NCBI RefSeq assembly: GCF_000172555.1
Contig: NZ_ABOX02000017.1
Location: forward strand, 62,001 to 126,000
Length of the DNA: 64,000 nt
DNA from: Pedosphaera parvula Ellin514
GTDB taxonomy: Bacteria > Verrucomicrobiota > Verrucomicrobiia > Limisphaerales > Pedosphaeraceae
Reading direction: 5' to 3'
Positions within the stretch are counted from its first letter, which is position 1. Every line of letters starts with the position of its first letter. The position numbers and the translations under genes were made by a program. The notes below the pieces were generated by a model. It saw only the letters and a list, made by a program, of their open reading frames with translations. It was not told where the DNA came from and searched no databases. Below are positions 33,923 to 43,210 of the stretch, in pieces.

Positions 33923-35158
33923 TTATTTCCTCATCACCTCCACCAATAACTCTCGCACGCGACGTTCATCGGCCGAGGTTATTTTTAGTCGTAAACCGCG
34001 AAAACTTACTGATTCACCCGTGGCAGGAACGGTTTGCTTTTGCGCCACAGCGAGTCCTCCCATGGTATCAATCTCGGGAACTTCCCCGAGAGCAGGATAC
34101 TCCCGGCGGAAATCGTCCAACCGCATAGTACCATTGACCCGCCAGCGTCCGGGCCCCAATTTCTCCATTACAAAGCCTTCCGGTTCTCCTTCCCCACGGA
34201 TTTTTCCAACCATCTTTTCAAGGATATCCTGCATGGTGATGATCCCGGCAGTTCCGCCGAACTCATCCAGGACAATCGCCAGACCGCGTTGCTGCCGTTG
34301 GAGACTCTTTAAAAGCTGAAGCAAATTCATGGTTTCCGGCACAAAGGAAGGAAATTCGATGACGTCCGCCAGATCTGTCTCTGGATCGATCAAAAGTGTC
34401 CGGACATTTAATACCCCCACGATAGTGTCAGGAGATTCATCGTAGAGCGGCAACCGGCTGTGTTTGTATTTGCGGGCGGCCGCAATCATTTCTTCAACTG
34501 GAAGATCATCTGGAATACAGGCCATCTGCGCGCGAGGCTTCATTACATCCTTGGCAGTTTCACGGTCCAGGCCGATAATCTGGAGAATAATTTCTTTTTC
34601 GGACTGGGCCAAAGTCCCCTGTTGATAAGCCAGCTCCAATAGCTCCTGATACTCTTCGTCCGAAAGCACGGATGGTGAGCGTGCCGACTTCGGAAGAACT
34701 GCCTTTAAAATCATCGTGGTGATCGTTTGGGCTGTGTAGCGGAACGGACGAGTCACGTTCAGCAGAAAGTGCATGGGGCGCGCCACACGTAATGCCCACT
34801 TTTCGGGTGCCCGCACAGCCAGTGTTTTGGGCACCACCTCGCAACCGATCAGGATCAAAACCAGCAAACAGGGCAGTAGTACAAAAAACAACCAGTCGTC
34901 CCATGGAGCGGCCCAGAGAGTTATGGCCAGGATCGCAGCGTTGGATACCGTATTTCCCAGGACAATGGTGGCAAGCAGGTGCTGTGGCTCAACCAGCAAG
35001 CGCGCCACCAATCCTCCAGGCACTCGCTTTTTCTCCTCCAATTGTCGAATTTGCCACTTTCCAAGGGAAAACAATGCCGACTCTGCCAGGGCAAAGAAAA
35101 AACTCCACCCCGCAAACATCAACACCCCAAAAAGAGACACATATGGCATGAGTGCCAT
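33923..35158 (-). CDS. CNNM/CorC-type protein, paralogue 1 of 3
   Basis: 411 aa from the ATG at 35158; another ATG at 35149 is possible and the frame is open to a TTG at 35215. DUF21 membrane domain (SLFGVLMFAGWSFFFALAES, LATIVLGNTVSNAAILAITL), CBS pair (VMKPRAQMACIPDDLPVEEM, LPLYDESPDTIVGVLNVRTL, GLAIVLDEFGGTAGIITMQD) and C-terminal CorC/HlyC domain (GRWRVNGTMRLDDFRREYPA, IDTMGGLAVAQKQ). It is the first gene of the three-gene set and starts 111 bp after ftsZ on the same strand. Readthrough from the division cluster is possible, as no terminator is visible between them. Confidence 0.92.
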   Translation of the reverse strand: MALMPYVSLFGVLMFAGWSFFFALAESALFSLGKWQIRQLEEKKRVPGGLVARLLVEPQHLLATIVLGNTVSNAAILAITLWAAPWDDWLFFVLLPCLLVLILIGCEVVPKTLAVRAPEKWALRVARPMHFLLNVTRPFRYTAQTITTMILKAVLPKSARSPSVLSDEEYQELLELAYQQGTLAQSEKEIILQIIGLDRETAKDVMKPRAQMACIPDDLPVEEMIAAARKYKHSRLPLYDESPDTIVGVLNVRTLLIDPETDLADVIEFPSFVPETMNLLQLLKSLQRQQRGLAIVLDEFGGTAGIITMQDILEKMVGKIRGEGEPEGFVMEKLGPGRWRVNGTMRLDDFRREYPALGEVPEIDTMGGLAVAQKQTVPATGESVSFRGLRLKITSADERRVRELLVEVMRK

Positions 35159-35269
35159 GTAAATTAATATGGGGCTAAAATTGCAAAGGCAAAAGAACAA
35201 AACCCTTGCTTCCAACGCTGTTGCAACGCAATAACCTTCGCTCTGTCAGGAGGATGCCTGGTTTGTGAC

Positions 35270-36607
35270 CTAGTTTAACGCCACTCCGCGCCGGATATAA
35301 GTCGGCACGTCCAGATCTTCGCCTTGGTGGATCGTCGGTTCGCTCTTCTCAAACCGGCCTTTGGACACTATTTCCAACGGCAATTGCCCTTGGAGCATCG
35401 CAAAGGATTTTTTGCGTGAACGGCCGGAACTGGTTTTGCCTTGGGAGGAAATCAGATGCTCAGTCTGTTGCGGTGTCAGGGATGGAGCTGGCGGAACGTA
35501 TCTCGAAGTCGGCCGCGGAGTCACCTCCGGATTTAAAATATTTTTTTCTTGTTGAGTGGGAGAACCCGTCTCGACGCTCTCTCTTGGTGCAACCTGTGTG
35601 TGCATCTGACGGGAGCTAGGCTTTTCCTCACGGCTGTTGCGTCGGGAAGCAACCAGCGTAACTGATAACCGGCCAGCGAAGCTCTCATGAATGCCAGCTC
35701 CCATGATGATGTGGGCATTTTCGCAATGACGGTTGATCTGTTCCATGATGCGATTGATCTCGGTCATCGTCATGTCAGGACCACCCGCCAGGCTTACCAG
35801 AACCGCATCTGCTTCGGACATCACCTGGCCGCCTTCAAGAAACGGATGCGCCAGGAGTTTTTCAACCACTTCCTTCGAGCGGTTCTCACCTGAGGCTTCG
35901 ACTGTGGCCAGGGAACTTTCCTCGTGACGTCCCCGCAACACTGCACAGAGGTCATTGAAATCAACATTAATGAGGCCGGTTTGATTCAATAGCCGCCAGA
36001 TGCCTCGCACACCTTGAGCCAGGAACTCGTTGGTAATCTTCAATGCCTCGTTGACGCTGGTATTCTCGTCAATAAGCTTAAAAACCTTTTGATTCGGCAG
36101 GCAGATCACACCATCGGCCTCACTCTTTAAATCGCGCAAGCCGAGTTGCGCCTGACGCCCACGGCGGGAACCTTCAAATTCAAATGGAAGTGTGACGATG
36201 CCCAGCACCAGCGCACCGCCTTCCTTTGCCAGCTTTGCAACCACCGGCGCCGCCCCGGTTCCTGTTCCGCCACCCATTCCGGCCACGACGCAAACGACAT
36301 CGGCGCCAGCTACCAAACCCCGAATTCGGTCAATGTCCTCCTCTGCAGCAGCACGTCCCATATCAGGATCACCACCCGTGCCCAAACCACGCGTAAGCTT
36401 GGAACCCAGAACGATCTTCTCGGCCACTCCCAACTGGTTCAGCGCCTGTGCGTCAGTGTTGATCGCCAGAAAGCTTATTCCCTCATAGGTCTGTTGGGAC
36501 ATGTATTCCGTGGCATTGCCGCCCGCACCACCGACGCCAATAACTTTGAGCGAAAACTTTTTTCCGATTGGCGCCGCCTCAGGCATTATGTTCATTTCAG
36601 ATTCCAT
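35270..36607 (-). CDS. ftsZ: Cell division GTPase FtsZ
   Basis: 445 aa. Tubulin homologue that forms the cytokinetic ring. Glycine-rich nucleotide loops KVIGVGGAGGNA (residues 21-32) and the signature GGGTGTGAAPV (112-122) are intact, as are IVTLPFEFEGSRR and the T7 synergy loop INVDFNDL needed for GTP hydrolysis between subunits. After residue about 320 comes a long Pro/Gln/Ser linker and then the conserved C-terminal peptide DLDVPTYIRRGVALN, which in other bacteria binds FtsA. It is the last gene of the dcw cluster, 46 bp after ftsA. The start at 36607 could be 36592 (MNIMPE). Confidence 0.97.
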   Translation of the reverse strand: MESEMNIMPEAAPIGKKFSLKVIGVGGAGGNATEYMSQQTYEGISFLAINTDAQALNQLGVAEKIVLGSKLTRGLGTGGDPDMGRAAAEEDIDRIRGLVAGADVVCVVAGMGGGTGTGAAPVVAKLAKEGGALVLGIVTLPFEFEGSRRGRQAQLGLRDLKSEADGVICLPNQKVFKLIDENTSVNEALKITNEFLAQGVRGIWRLLNQTGLINVDFNDLCAVLRGRHEESSLATVEASGENRSKEVVEKLLAHPFLEGGQVMSEADAVLVSLAGGPDMTMTEINRIMEQINRHCENAHIIMGAGIHESFAGRLSVTLVASRRNSREEKPSSRQMHTQVAPRESVETGSPTQQEKNILNPEVTPRPTSRYVPPAPSLTPQQTEHLISSQGKTSSGRSRKKSFAMLQGQLPLEIVSKGRFEKSEPTIHQGEDLDVPTYIRRGVALN

Positions 36608-36653
36608 AATCTCTATTAGTTCTGAACTTGAGTCTTGAACGCGAGCTCGGCGT

Positions 36654-37874
36654 TTACGATTTACGATTAAAAATATCCGTGAACGTTTGCCGGATACCCT
36701 CAGTTATTCCCGTTCTACGCTTTTTTTGTTGGAACGAACCGAACTTTACTAGGCCTATGGCGGTAGCGAATTCCGGCTGATCGAGCGCCGATTTGATTCC
36801 GCTGATGGAATTGGCCTTGCCGAGAGAGGCCGGCAATTGAAACACCCTCTCTGCCAGCTTTAAAATATCCGGAATGCGGGCTCCACCACCGCAAATGAAA
36901 ACGCCGGCCCGCAAATAATCCAACAATCCCGATTGAGCAATATCCTGCTCAATTAACTGAAAAATTTCCTCCAACCGAAGCGTCATAATCCGACGCAAGT
37001 GTTCGAGATTAATGCTCTTTTCAGGCAATCCAAGTTCGCTGGAAATGCTGAAGCTCTGGCCTTTTATATTATCATCTGCCGTGGCCGATCCGCGTTCAAT
37101 CTTAAGTTGTTCCGCACGTCCCAGCGGCACCTTCAATCCATAAGCCAGGTCATTCGAAACATGATCGCCGCCCACCGCGAGCACACCTGTATGCTTTATG
37201 ATACCATCTGCATAAACCGCGAAATTCGTCGTGCCGCCACCGATATCGATCACCAAGGCTCCCATTTCCTTTTGTTCGGTGGTGAGCAGTGCCAGCGAGG
37301 AAGCGAGCCCATTGAAAACTATGGCTTCCACTTCCAGTTGCAATCCTTTCACGGTTCGAATGGGGTTCTGCAAACGGTTAAAATTCCCATGCACCACGTG
37401 CACATCCACCTCTACCCGGGCCCCCAACATGCCGGTCGGATTGACGATGCCATCCTGTCCATCCACAGTGAAATGCTGGCGAATGGCATGAAGTACATGG
37501 TTTTGCGCGGGGAGATTGATGGCCTTGGCGTTTTTGATGACATCCTGCACATCCTCCTCTGTAATCTCACGGTCTGCTGAAACCACCGGATGAACTCCTC
37601 GATTGTTGAATCCACGAATATGGCTTCCAGTCACCCCCAAATAGACACTCCGTATTTCGACATCCGCCATCTGCTCGGCTTCGACGATGGCATTGCGTAC
37701 ATCCTCCTCCACCAGGGGCGCGTCGGCAATTTCGCCTTTCCGCACACCGCGGGAGCGCGCCTGCCCCACGCCGATGAGATTCAGAGCTCCGGTGGAGTTC
37801 ACTTCGCCCACGACGGCGCAAACCTTGGAAGTTCCAATTTCCAGTCCGACAATCAAGGATCCAGGATCAAACAT
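36654..37874 (-). CDS. ftsA: Cell division protein FtsA
   Basis: 406-aa actin-like ATPase that tethers FtsZ to the membrane. Begins SLIVGLEIGTSKVCAVVGEV (phosphate 1 motif). The 1C subdomain is present (YLGVTGSHIRGFNNRGVHPV), followed by phosphate 2 motif ALVIDIGGGTTNFAVYADG and adenosine motif VFICGGGARIPDILKLAERV. The C-terminus is basic and amphipathic (FQQKKRRTGITEGIRQTF), consistent with the membrane-targeting helix. Its start overlaps the ftsQ stop by 8 bp, so the two are translationally coupled. Confidence 0.96.
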   Translation of the reverse strand: MFDPGSLIVGLEIGTSKVCAVVGEVNSTGALNLIGVGQARSRGVRKGEIADAPLVEEDVRNAIVEAEQMADVEIRSVYLGVTGSHIRGFNNRGVHPVVSADREITEEDVQDVIKNAKAINLPAQNHVLHAIRQHFTVDGQDGIVNPTGMLGARVEVDVHVVHGNFNRLQNPIRTVKGLQLEVEAIVFNGLASSLALLTTEQKEMGALVIDIGGGTTNFAVYADGIIKHTGVLAVGGDHVSNDLAYGLKVPLGRAEQLKIERGSATADDNIKGQSFSISSELGLPEKSINLEHLRRIMTLRLEEIFQLIEQDIAQSGLLDYLRAGVFICGGGARIPDILKLAERVFQLPASLGKANSISGIKSALDQPEFATAIGLVKFGSFQQKKRRTGITEGIRQTFTDIFNRKS

Positions 37875-38832
37875 TTTTCCTCCTGTTACGTTGTGAGAAT
37901 TTGGTTTTGGGAGTTACCGGCGGAACCGAACTCGCTTCAACCCAGCGTGCCGGAATGTTATTGGGCACTGACAAGTCGAGAGTCGCTATGGCTTTGGTCA
38001 TCTTTTGCCCTTGGTCGTAGATTTCACGCCAGCGACGCAATTGCCGATCCAAATCCTGAGTGGAGAAAATGACCTCAGTTCCCTGCCCCGTCGTGACGAC
38101 CAAAATTTCTGGCGAAGAGACATCAATCTTCTTCAGTTCCACCATGCCCTGCATGGGTGAGCGTTCAAATGCCGTGACTAGTTGCAAGGCCGATCGGGCT
38201 TGCAGTAAATCCAGCCGCTTGCCAGGAACCAGTTGGTTGAGGTTAATCCCTGAAATGACTGGCAACACGTCGTTGGTTTGGATCGCGGCGGCAGCACGTT
38301 GTTTGGGATCGATCACTGCCATGACATAGCCATCTGAATCCACGTGCAGGATTCCCAAATCGAGTCCAGTTCCATTGGTACGGGCTACCGGCACATAGAT
38401 TTGCGCCAGTGGTTCACGCTCGGAAACGCGCAACCGAAGCGTGTGCGGCAACACTCGTTCCACCGCCACAGATTTAATGACGGAAGCCATTTCCAGGTCC
38501 CGTTTCACCTGTCCCAAATCAAGGGCAAGCAGGTTTTGTCCGGTTCTGACTCCGGCCCAAATACGTAATTGCTCAACCGCAAGCACCCCGTCTGATTGGA
38601 TATCGAGTTCCTGAATGGCGAAAGCCTTATTCTGGTAAACCAAGGCATTCAAAGCCCATGTACCTGTGCACCAGAAAACGTAAAGGCAGAAAATCGTGGC
38701 AAAGACCAGGCCCAGAGCGATGGCACTGATACGAATGCGCGTCGCCCGCACCTGGTCCGAGCGCAACTTTACGTCCAGTACGTGATCGCGGTTTAACCGG
38801 CGGTTTTTCGGCTTTCGTTTCAACAGAGCCAT
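37867..38832 (-). CDS. ftsQ: Cell division protein FtsQ/DivIB
   Basis: 321 aa. Basic cytoplasmic N-terminus (LLKRKPKNRRLNRDH), one membrane segment (about 37-58, IALGLVFATIFCLYVFWCTG), then a periplasmic POTRA domain (FAIQELDIQSDGVLAVEQLR) and the FtsQ beta domain (VERVLPHTLRLRVSEREPLA). It recruits or regulates FtsL/FtsB and FtsWI at the septum. Position between ddl and ftsA is the canonical one. The Arg/Lys-rich extreme C-terminus (KTKFSQRNRRKN) overlaps the start of ftsA. Confidence 0.92.
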   Translation of the reverse strand: MALLKRKPKNRRLNRDHVLDVKLRSDQVRATRIRISAIALGLVFATIFCLYVFWCTGTWALNALVYQNKAFAIQELDIQSDGVLAVEQLRIWAGVRTGQNLLALDLGQVKRDLEMASVIKSVAVERVLPHTLRLRVSEREPLAQIYVPVARTNGTGLDLGILHVDSDGYVMAVIDPKQRAAAAIQTNDVLPVISGINLNQLVPGKRLDLLQARSALQLVTAFERSPMQGMVELKKIDVSSPEILVVTTGQGTEVIFSTQDLDRQLRRWREIYDQGQKMTKAIATLDLSVPNNIPARWVEASSVPPVTPKTKFSQRNRRKNV

Positions 38833-38854
38833 AATGCCCTTCTCTATTTTGCGG

Positions 38855-39754
38855 TTACCTCTTCAATGCCAGATCAACCATCTGCTGACACAACTCAGCG
38901 TATCCGATGCCTGCCGCCATGGCGGCTTTAGGCAACAAGCTTGTCTCGGTCATCCCCGGCAGCGTGTTGACTTCCAGCACAACTGGTTCACCATTTGGCC
39001 GGACCATTACATCCACCCGGGAATAATCACGGCCGCCAATGGCTTTAAAAGCTCCAAGTGCCGCTTCCTGAATCCTGGCTGTTACTGCCTCGTCAAAGGG
39101 CGCAGGGCAAAGATATTCCGTCGCACCTGCTGTGTACTTATTTTGATAATCGTAATTACCAGCCTTCGGACGGACTTCCACGATTGGCAGAGGCCGGTTT
39201 CCAAGAATGCCAACGGTGGTTTCTCTTCCCAGAATCCGCTCTTCCATCAACACCTGGGTATCATAGCGCAAAGCTTCTGCGAGTTTCTTGCTCCAGTCAC
39301 CAACACGATCAACAAATTGTAATCCAACACTGGAGCCCTGGCGCACTGGTTTCAAAACCACCGGCGGTTGCCAGCCCATCGGCCACACGGCGCTGCGGGA
39401 TTCAAAAATCATGAAACGCGCCGTAGGCACCCCGGCCTCAACGCATTTTTGTTTGGTAAGGATCTTATCGAATCCCAGGCGGCTTGCCTCGGCATCACAG
39501 CCAGTGTAGGGAATACCCAGTTTGTCCAACTCCCGTTGTACCGTACCGTCCTCGCCGTAGGTGCCATGCAACGCGAGAAACACCACTTCAGTCCCCGCTG
39601 GCAGCGACCACTTTTTCTCTTTCGGATCAAGCTCGTCAACCCGATGGCCGAGTGAGCGCAATGCTTTCGCCACGGCCCCGCCCGTGCGCAAAGAGACTTC
39701 ACGTTCCGCGGAAGGCCCGCCCAACATTACGGTAATTTTGAGAATTTTGGACAT
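38855..39754 (-). CDS. ddl: D-alanine--D-alanine ligase
   Basis: 299 aa from the ATG at 39754 (MSKILKITVMLGGPSAEREV); the frame extends to 39811 but those residues lack family resemblance. ATP-grasp enzyme making the D-Ala-D-Ala dipeptide for murein. Signatures include VFLALHGTYGEDGTVQREL, PYTGCDAEASRLGFDKI, VVLKPVRQGSSVGLQFVD, then SRVDVMVRPNGEPVVLEVNT and LPGMTETSLLPKAA. Length is normal for DdlB. Located between murB and ftsQ, as in the standard dcw order. Confidence 0.95.
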   Translation of the reverse strand: MSKILKITVMLGGPSAEREVSLRTGGAVAKALRSLGHRVDELDPKEKKWSLPAGTEVVFLALHGTYGEDGTVQRELDKLGIPYTGCDAEASRLGFDKILTKQKCVEAGVPTARFMIFESRSAVWPMGWQPPVVLKPVRQGSSVGLQFVDRVGDWSKKLAEALRYDTQVLMEERILGRETTVGILGNRPLPIVEVRPKAGNYDYQNKYTAGATEYLCPAPFDEAVTARIQEAALGAFKAIGGRDYSRVDVMVRPNGEPVVLEVNTLPGMTETSLLPKAAMAAGIGYAELCQQMVDLALKR

Positions 39755-39859
39755 TTTGCTGGATACCATTCTGAGTGCAAATGTTGTCACGTTTTCGCGT
39801 GTACAAGTCAAGCCATTGGCAAAAAAATCACCGAATTTTTTACAACGCAGACGTAATGC

Positions 39860-40771
39860 CTAATCCTCACCGACAATTTCGACTTCGGTTTCGAGTTCCA
39901 CTCCTCGTTCTGAACGAGCGCGCTGCTTGATCAACTGGATCAGGTTGAGGACATCCTTTGCCGTTGCCTGACCTTCGTTAATGATAAAATTGCCATGCTC
40001 CTGGGAAACCATCGCGCCACCAACACGCGTCCCTTTCATTCCCAGTTCATCGATCAGCTTTCCAGCCGGTATGGTTCCCGGATTCTTAAAGATGCAGCCG
40101 GCGCTCGGAGCGGCAGGTTGGGATTCCCAACGCTTCGCACTGAATGTTTTCAACCGTTTCTCCACCACTTCACGATTGGACGGGTGCCCCTTGAGCACTG
40201 CACCCAGTGCGATATGGGTCTTCAAAAGAGGACAGGAACGGTATTCAACTTTTATCTCGGTTGCCTGCTGTTCATGTACCTCCCCGCCGTAATCCATATA
40301 TCGAATGGACTCGACCACATCAAAAGTCCACCCACCCATGGCGCCAGCATTCATGCGTAATGCGCCACCCACGGTTCCTGGAATGCCTTCCAGGAATTCC
40401 AGACCCGTGAGCTGATGTTTTTTGGAATCCATGGCCACCTGTTTCAATTTGGCGCCGGCACCACAATGCATGAGGTAGCCCGAAAATTCGACCTTGCTAA
40501 AATTGGGATGTACCAGGCAAATGACCACCCCATGGATTCCTCCATCCCGCACCAGGAGATTCGATCCGCGTCCCAAAATAAAGATTGGCGCATGGAGCCG
40601 ATTACAAATCTGTAGCACCTGGGCAAGCTCAGTTTCAGAAGCTGGCTCTACATAGACGTCAGCGTTGCCTCCTACTCTCATGGTCGTCCGTTTCGCCAAC
40701 GGCTCGTCCGCCCGCAAAATGGTATTTGCGGACACTTTGGACTTCAATTCGGTTAAAAGTTGCAACTTCAT
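39860..40771 (-). CDS. murB: UDP-N-acetylenolpyruvoylglucosamine reductase
   Basis: 303 aa from the ATG at 40771 (MKLQLLTELKSKVSANTILR). A GTG at 40843 is in frame and overlaps the murG stop as GTGA; it would add 24 polar residues and could be the coupled start. FAD-linked enzyme reducing UDP-GlcNAc-enolpyruvate to UDP-MurNAc. FAD-binding segments RTTMRVGGNADVYVEPA and IFILGRGSNLLVRDGG are present, as are GIPGTVGGALRMNAGAMGG and the catalytic segment SAGCIFKNP (type II MurB). The C-terminal segment GNFIINEGQATAKDVLNLI matches the substrate-binding domain. murC, usually its neighbour, is absent. Confidence 0.94.
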   Translation of the reverse strand: MKLQLLTELKSKVSANTILRADEPLAKRTTMRVGGNADVYVEPASETELAQVLQICNRLHAPIFILGRGSNLLVRDGGIHGVVICLVHPNFSKVEFSGYLMHCGAGAKLKQVAMDSKKHQLTGLEFLEGIPGTVGGALRMNAGAMGGWTFDVVESIRYMDYGGEVHEQQATEIKVEYRSCPLLKTHIALGAVLKGHPSNREVVEKRLKTFSAKRWESQPAAPSAGCIFKNPGTIPAGKLIDELGMKGTRVGGAMVSQEHGNFIINEGQATAKDVLNLIQLIKQRARSERGVELETEVEIVGED

Positions 40772-40839
40772 GTCAGACCTATTCTGCCCGGAGGACTCTC
40801 CGTTGGATGCGCGCACGTTAGTTGCTGGGCCGGCTTGGT

Positions 40840-42015
40840 TCACGAAATGGCGGATTGATGGTGTTGGATGGTCGGTGTTTCCGAAAACGGGTTTTTACTC
40901 CCGGCACGTCGGCGATTCATGACCTTATCCATGATGCTTTCAGCAATCACCTGGGCAGCCTTGGGCGCATGCCACCCGTCGAGCGCCGACTGCATCTTTT
41001 CGCGAGCGGCGGACTGTTGAATCAATTGTATAACCAGCGAACTTAGGATTTCAGGAGTAGCCTGCTTTTGTTCCAACAGATGGGCCGCACCTGTTTCTTG
41101 AAATGCAAGGGCATTGAAATATTGATGGTTGTCTGTCGCCGCTGGGAAAGGAACCAATACTGCAGGCAAACGCATGGCCGCCAATTCGGCCAATGAGGAA
41201 GCGCCCGCACGACTCACCGCCACAGAAGCTGCTCCCAAGGCGAGACTCATTTCCCCAAAAAATGGCCGGACGACCGCTTTGATCCCCAGGGCAACACAAG
41301 CCCGTTCCACTTTCTCAACATCGGTTGGACCAGTCAGGTGGAAAAGCTGAAGATCTGGAATTTGCTGAAGCAGGAGCGGCAGAACGCCAAGAACCATGTC
41401 ATTGAGGCCGCTTGCTCCCTGGCTTCCACCGGTTACCAGCAACAGCGGCTTTTCAGGACTGAATCCAAGAGCAATCTTTGCCGCGGCTAGATCACCGGGT
41501 AGAAACTGCGGACGAACCGGCGTGCCCGTCACTTTCACATTTCGGCTATGCAATCTCGCAGCCGCCCCAGGAAAACCGATAAAGGCCTGATGAACCAGCC
41601 AGGAGAGCCAGCGATTCGCCCGCCCCGGTATCATGTTGGATTCATGCAAAAAGGTGGGAATTCCCATTGCTCTGGCAGCCACCACGGGCGGGGCGCTGGT
41701 AAACCCACCCATGGCCAAAACGGCTTCAGGCTTTTCCCGTTTGAAAAGTTTCCGCGCGGCGCGAGACGATTGCACAAATCCGCGAACAAAGGCCATTCGA
41801 CTGCCACGCACCAAACCCACTGCTGGAAGCGTGGCCACCTCCACTCCCGAAGCAGTCTTGATCGCCTGTTGGTCGACTTCCTTGGGCGAGATCAACACTG
41901 AAACCGTACAACCGCGTCGCATTAATTGCTCCGCGACCGCCAATCCAGGGAAGAGATGCCCTCCTGTTCCACCGCATGCGATGGCGACCCGGGGTTTTTG
42001 CTGGTTATTTTGCAT
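40840..42015 (-). CDS. murG: Lipid II synthase (UDP-GlcNAc:undecaprenyl-PP-MurNAc-pentapeptide transferase)
   Basis: 391 aa. GT28-family glycosyltransferase acting on the inner face of the membrane. The N-terminal loop IACGGTGGHLFPGLAVAEQL is diagnostic. LHESNMIPGRANRWLS (acceptor side) and LLLVTGGSQGASGLNDMVLG (nucleotide-sugar side) follow, then SRAGASSLAELAAMRLPAVL and the conserved PFPAATDNHQYFNA. The C-terminus has a short basic tail. Its start overlaps the ftsW stop by 1 bp, as is common in dcw clusters. Confidence 0.96.
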   Translation of the reverse strand: MQNNQQKPRVAIACGGTGGHLFPGLAVAEQLMRRGCTVSVLISPKEVDQQAIKTASGVEVATLPAVGLVRGSRMAFVRGFVQSSRAARKLFKREKPEAVLAMGGFTSAPPVVAARAMGIPTFLHESNMIPGRANRWLSWLVHQAFIGFPGAAARLHSRNVKVTGTPVRPQFLPGDLAAAKIALGFSPEKPLLLVTGGSQGASGLNDMVLGVLPLLLQQIPDLQLFHLTGPTDVEKVERACVALGIKAVVRPFFGEMSLALGAASVAVSRAGASSLAELAAMRLPAVLVPFPAATDNHQYFNALAFQETGAAHLLEQKQATPEILSSLVIQLIQQSAAREKMQSALDGWHAPKAAQVIAESIMDKVMNRRRAGSKNPFSETPTIQHHQSAIS

Positions 42016-43151
42016 TACGAAAGTTGTGGAGAAGGAATTGCGTCAGCTTCCACTGTCTCGCTTACATTCGCGTTCACAGGACGTGCTTTTCGGGCCACAC
42101 TTACCAACAATCCAATGGCGGTTAGCATCATGAGCAAATTGGATCCACCGTAACTGATAAAAGGTAGAGGCAATCCCTTGTTCGGGAGCGTATTGGTAAC
42201 CACCCCAACGTTAATCACCGCCTGCAGGCCGATGAGAGAAGTCAGACCAGAGGCGAGCAGTAAACCGAATGTATCCGAAGAACGACCGGCGATATACAAA
42301 CCGCAAGCGATGATAATAATGAAGGTCAACACCACCAGCAGCGTGGCCACCAACCCGAGTTCCTCGCCAACAATGGCCAAAATAAAATCTGTATGATGTT
42401 CCGGAAGAAAACCGAGTTTCTGGCGGCTGTTACCAAGACCGACTCCAGTCCAACCACCCGCTCCCAAGGCCAGCATCGCCTGGTTGGCCTGATAACCAAT
42501 ATCCATTTTGTGTTCTTCAGGATGCAGCCATGCCAACATGCGTGCCCTGCGCATGGGATCATATAAAAGCGAGAATCCGAATGCGGCCAAAGCCAAGGCC
42601 CCAGGCGGCACAATAAATTTAAGACGGGCCCCGCATACGACAAGCATGATTCCAGTGACGCCAGCCATCAAAATCGTAGTACCGCGATCGGGCTCAACAA
42701 AAATAAACGCCAGAACAAAACCGATCATGATTCCTGGCAGTACAATACCATTCTTGAAGGTGTGCATTTTACGCTGAAAATGGTCCCCATACCAGGCCAC
42801 CGCAATGATAAGCGCCAGCTTTGCTAATTCTGAGGGTTCAAATCTAAATCCATGAAAGTTGAGCCAGCGGCGCGCTCCGTTGATTCGCGGCGCGTAGTTT
42901 GCCGGGCCTGCGAGAACGAAAACCAAAAGCACAATCGAAAAAATCAGAATTGGCCATGCAAGCTTCTTCAGCAACCGGTAATCGACGCAAGCTGCTATGA
43001 CGCAGGACACGAGCCCAACCGAGCCCCACAGGCATTGCATAATTAGATAATGCATCCCCTTGTCCGCCATGCTGGAGCTATAAAGCATCACCATGCCCAG
43101 CGCAAGCAGAGCGGCAACGCAAAAAACCAAAGCAGTGGTTGCCAGTTTCAT
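42015..43151 (-). CDS. ftsW: Lipid II polymerase FtsW (SEDS family)
   Basis: 378 aa with ten membrane segments. SEDS glycosyltransferase that polymerises septal murein with the class B PBP FtsI. Signatures include YAPRINGARRWLNFHGFRFE, EPSELAKLALIIAVAW, FVEPDRGTTILMAGVTGIM, GVGLGNSRQKLGFLPEHHTD, FILAIVGEELGLVATLL and the C-terminal PLPFISYGGSNLLMML. The start ATG lies only 4 bp after a U-rich tract of a strong hairpin on the minus strand, so expression may depend on readthrough or a local promoter. Confidence 0.95.
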   Translation of the reverse strand: MKLATTALVFCVAALLALGMVMLYSSSMADKGMHYLIMQCLWGSVGLVSCVIAACVDYRLLKKLAWPILIFSIVLLVFVLAGPANYAPRINGARRWLNFHGFRFEPSELAKLALIIAVAWYGDHFQRKMHTFKNGIVLPGIMIGFVLAFIFVEPDRGTTILMAGVTGIMLVVCGARLKFIVPPGALALAAFGFSLLYDPMRRARMLAWLHPEEHKMDIGYQANQAMLALGAGGWTGVGLGNSRQKLGFLPEHHTDFILAIVGEELGLVATLLVVLTFIIIIACGLYIAGRSSDTFGLLLASGLTSLIGLQAVINVGVVTNTLPNKGLPLPFISYGGSNLLMMLTAIGLLVSVARKARPVNANVSETVEADAIPSPQLS

Positions 43152-43154
43152 GAT

Positions 43155-43193
43155 AAAAAATAGTCAGGTGCCGGGTTGAGGTAACCCGGCACC
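43155..43193 (-). terminator. Terminator or attenuator between the LysM gene and ftsW
   Basis: A perfect 11-bp stem (GGTGCCGGGTT / AACCCGGCACC, 43167-43177 with 43183-43193) with a 5-nt loop is followed on the minus strand by TGACTATTTTTTAT. It starts 18 bp after the LysM-gene stop and ends 4 bp before the ftsW start codon, inside the division cluster. Confidence 0.7.
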
Positions 43194-43210
43194 CGACGCC
43201 TCAAATGAGT

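Noticed and set aside
31572-35158. Haemolysin (toxin) function for the three tandem genes
   Set aside because: The haemolysin name is historical; the domains are DUF21, CBS and CorC/HlyC, typical of ion transport, with no toxin feature.
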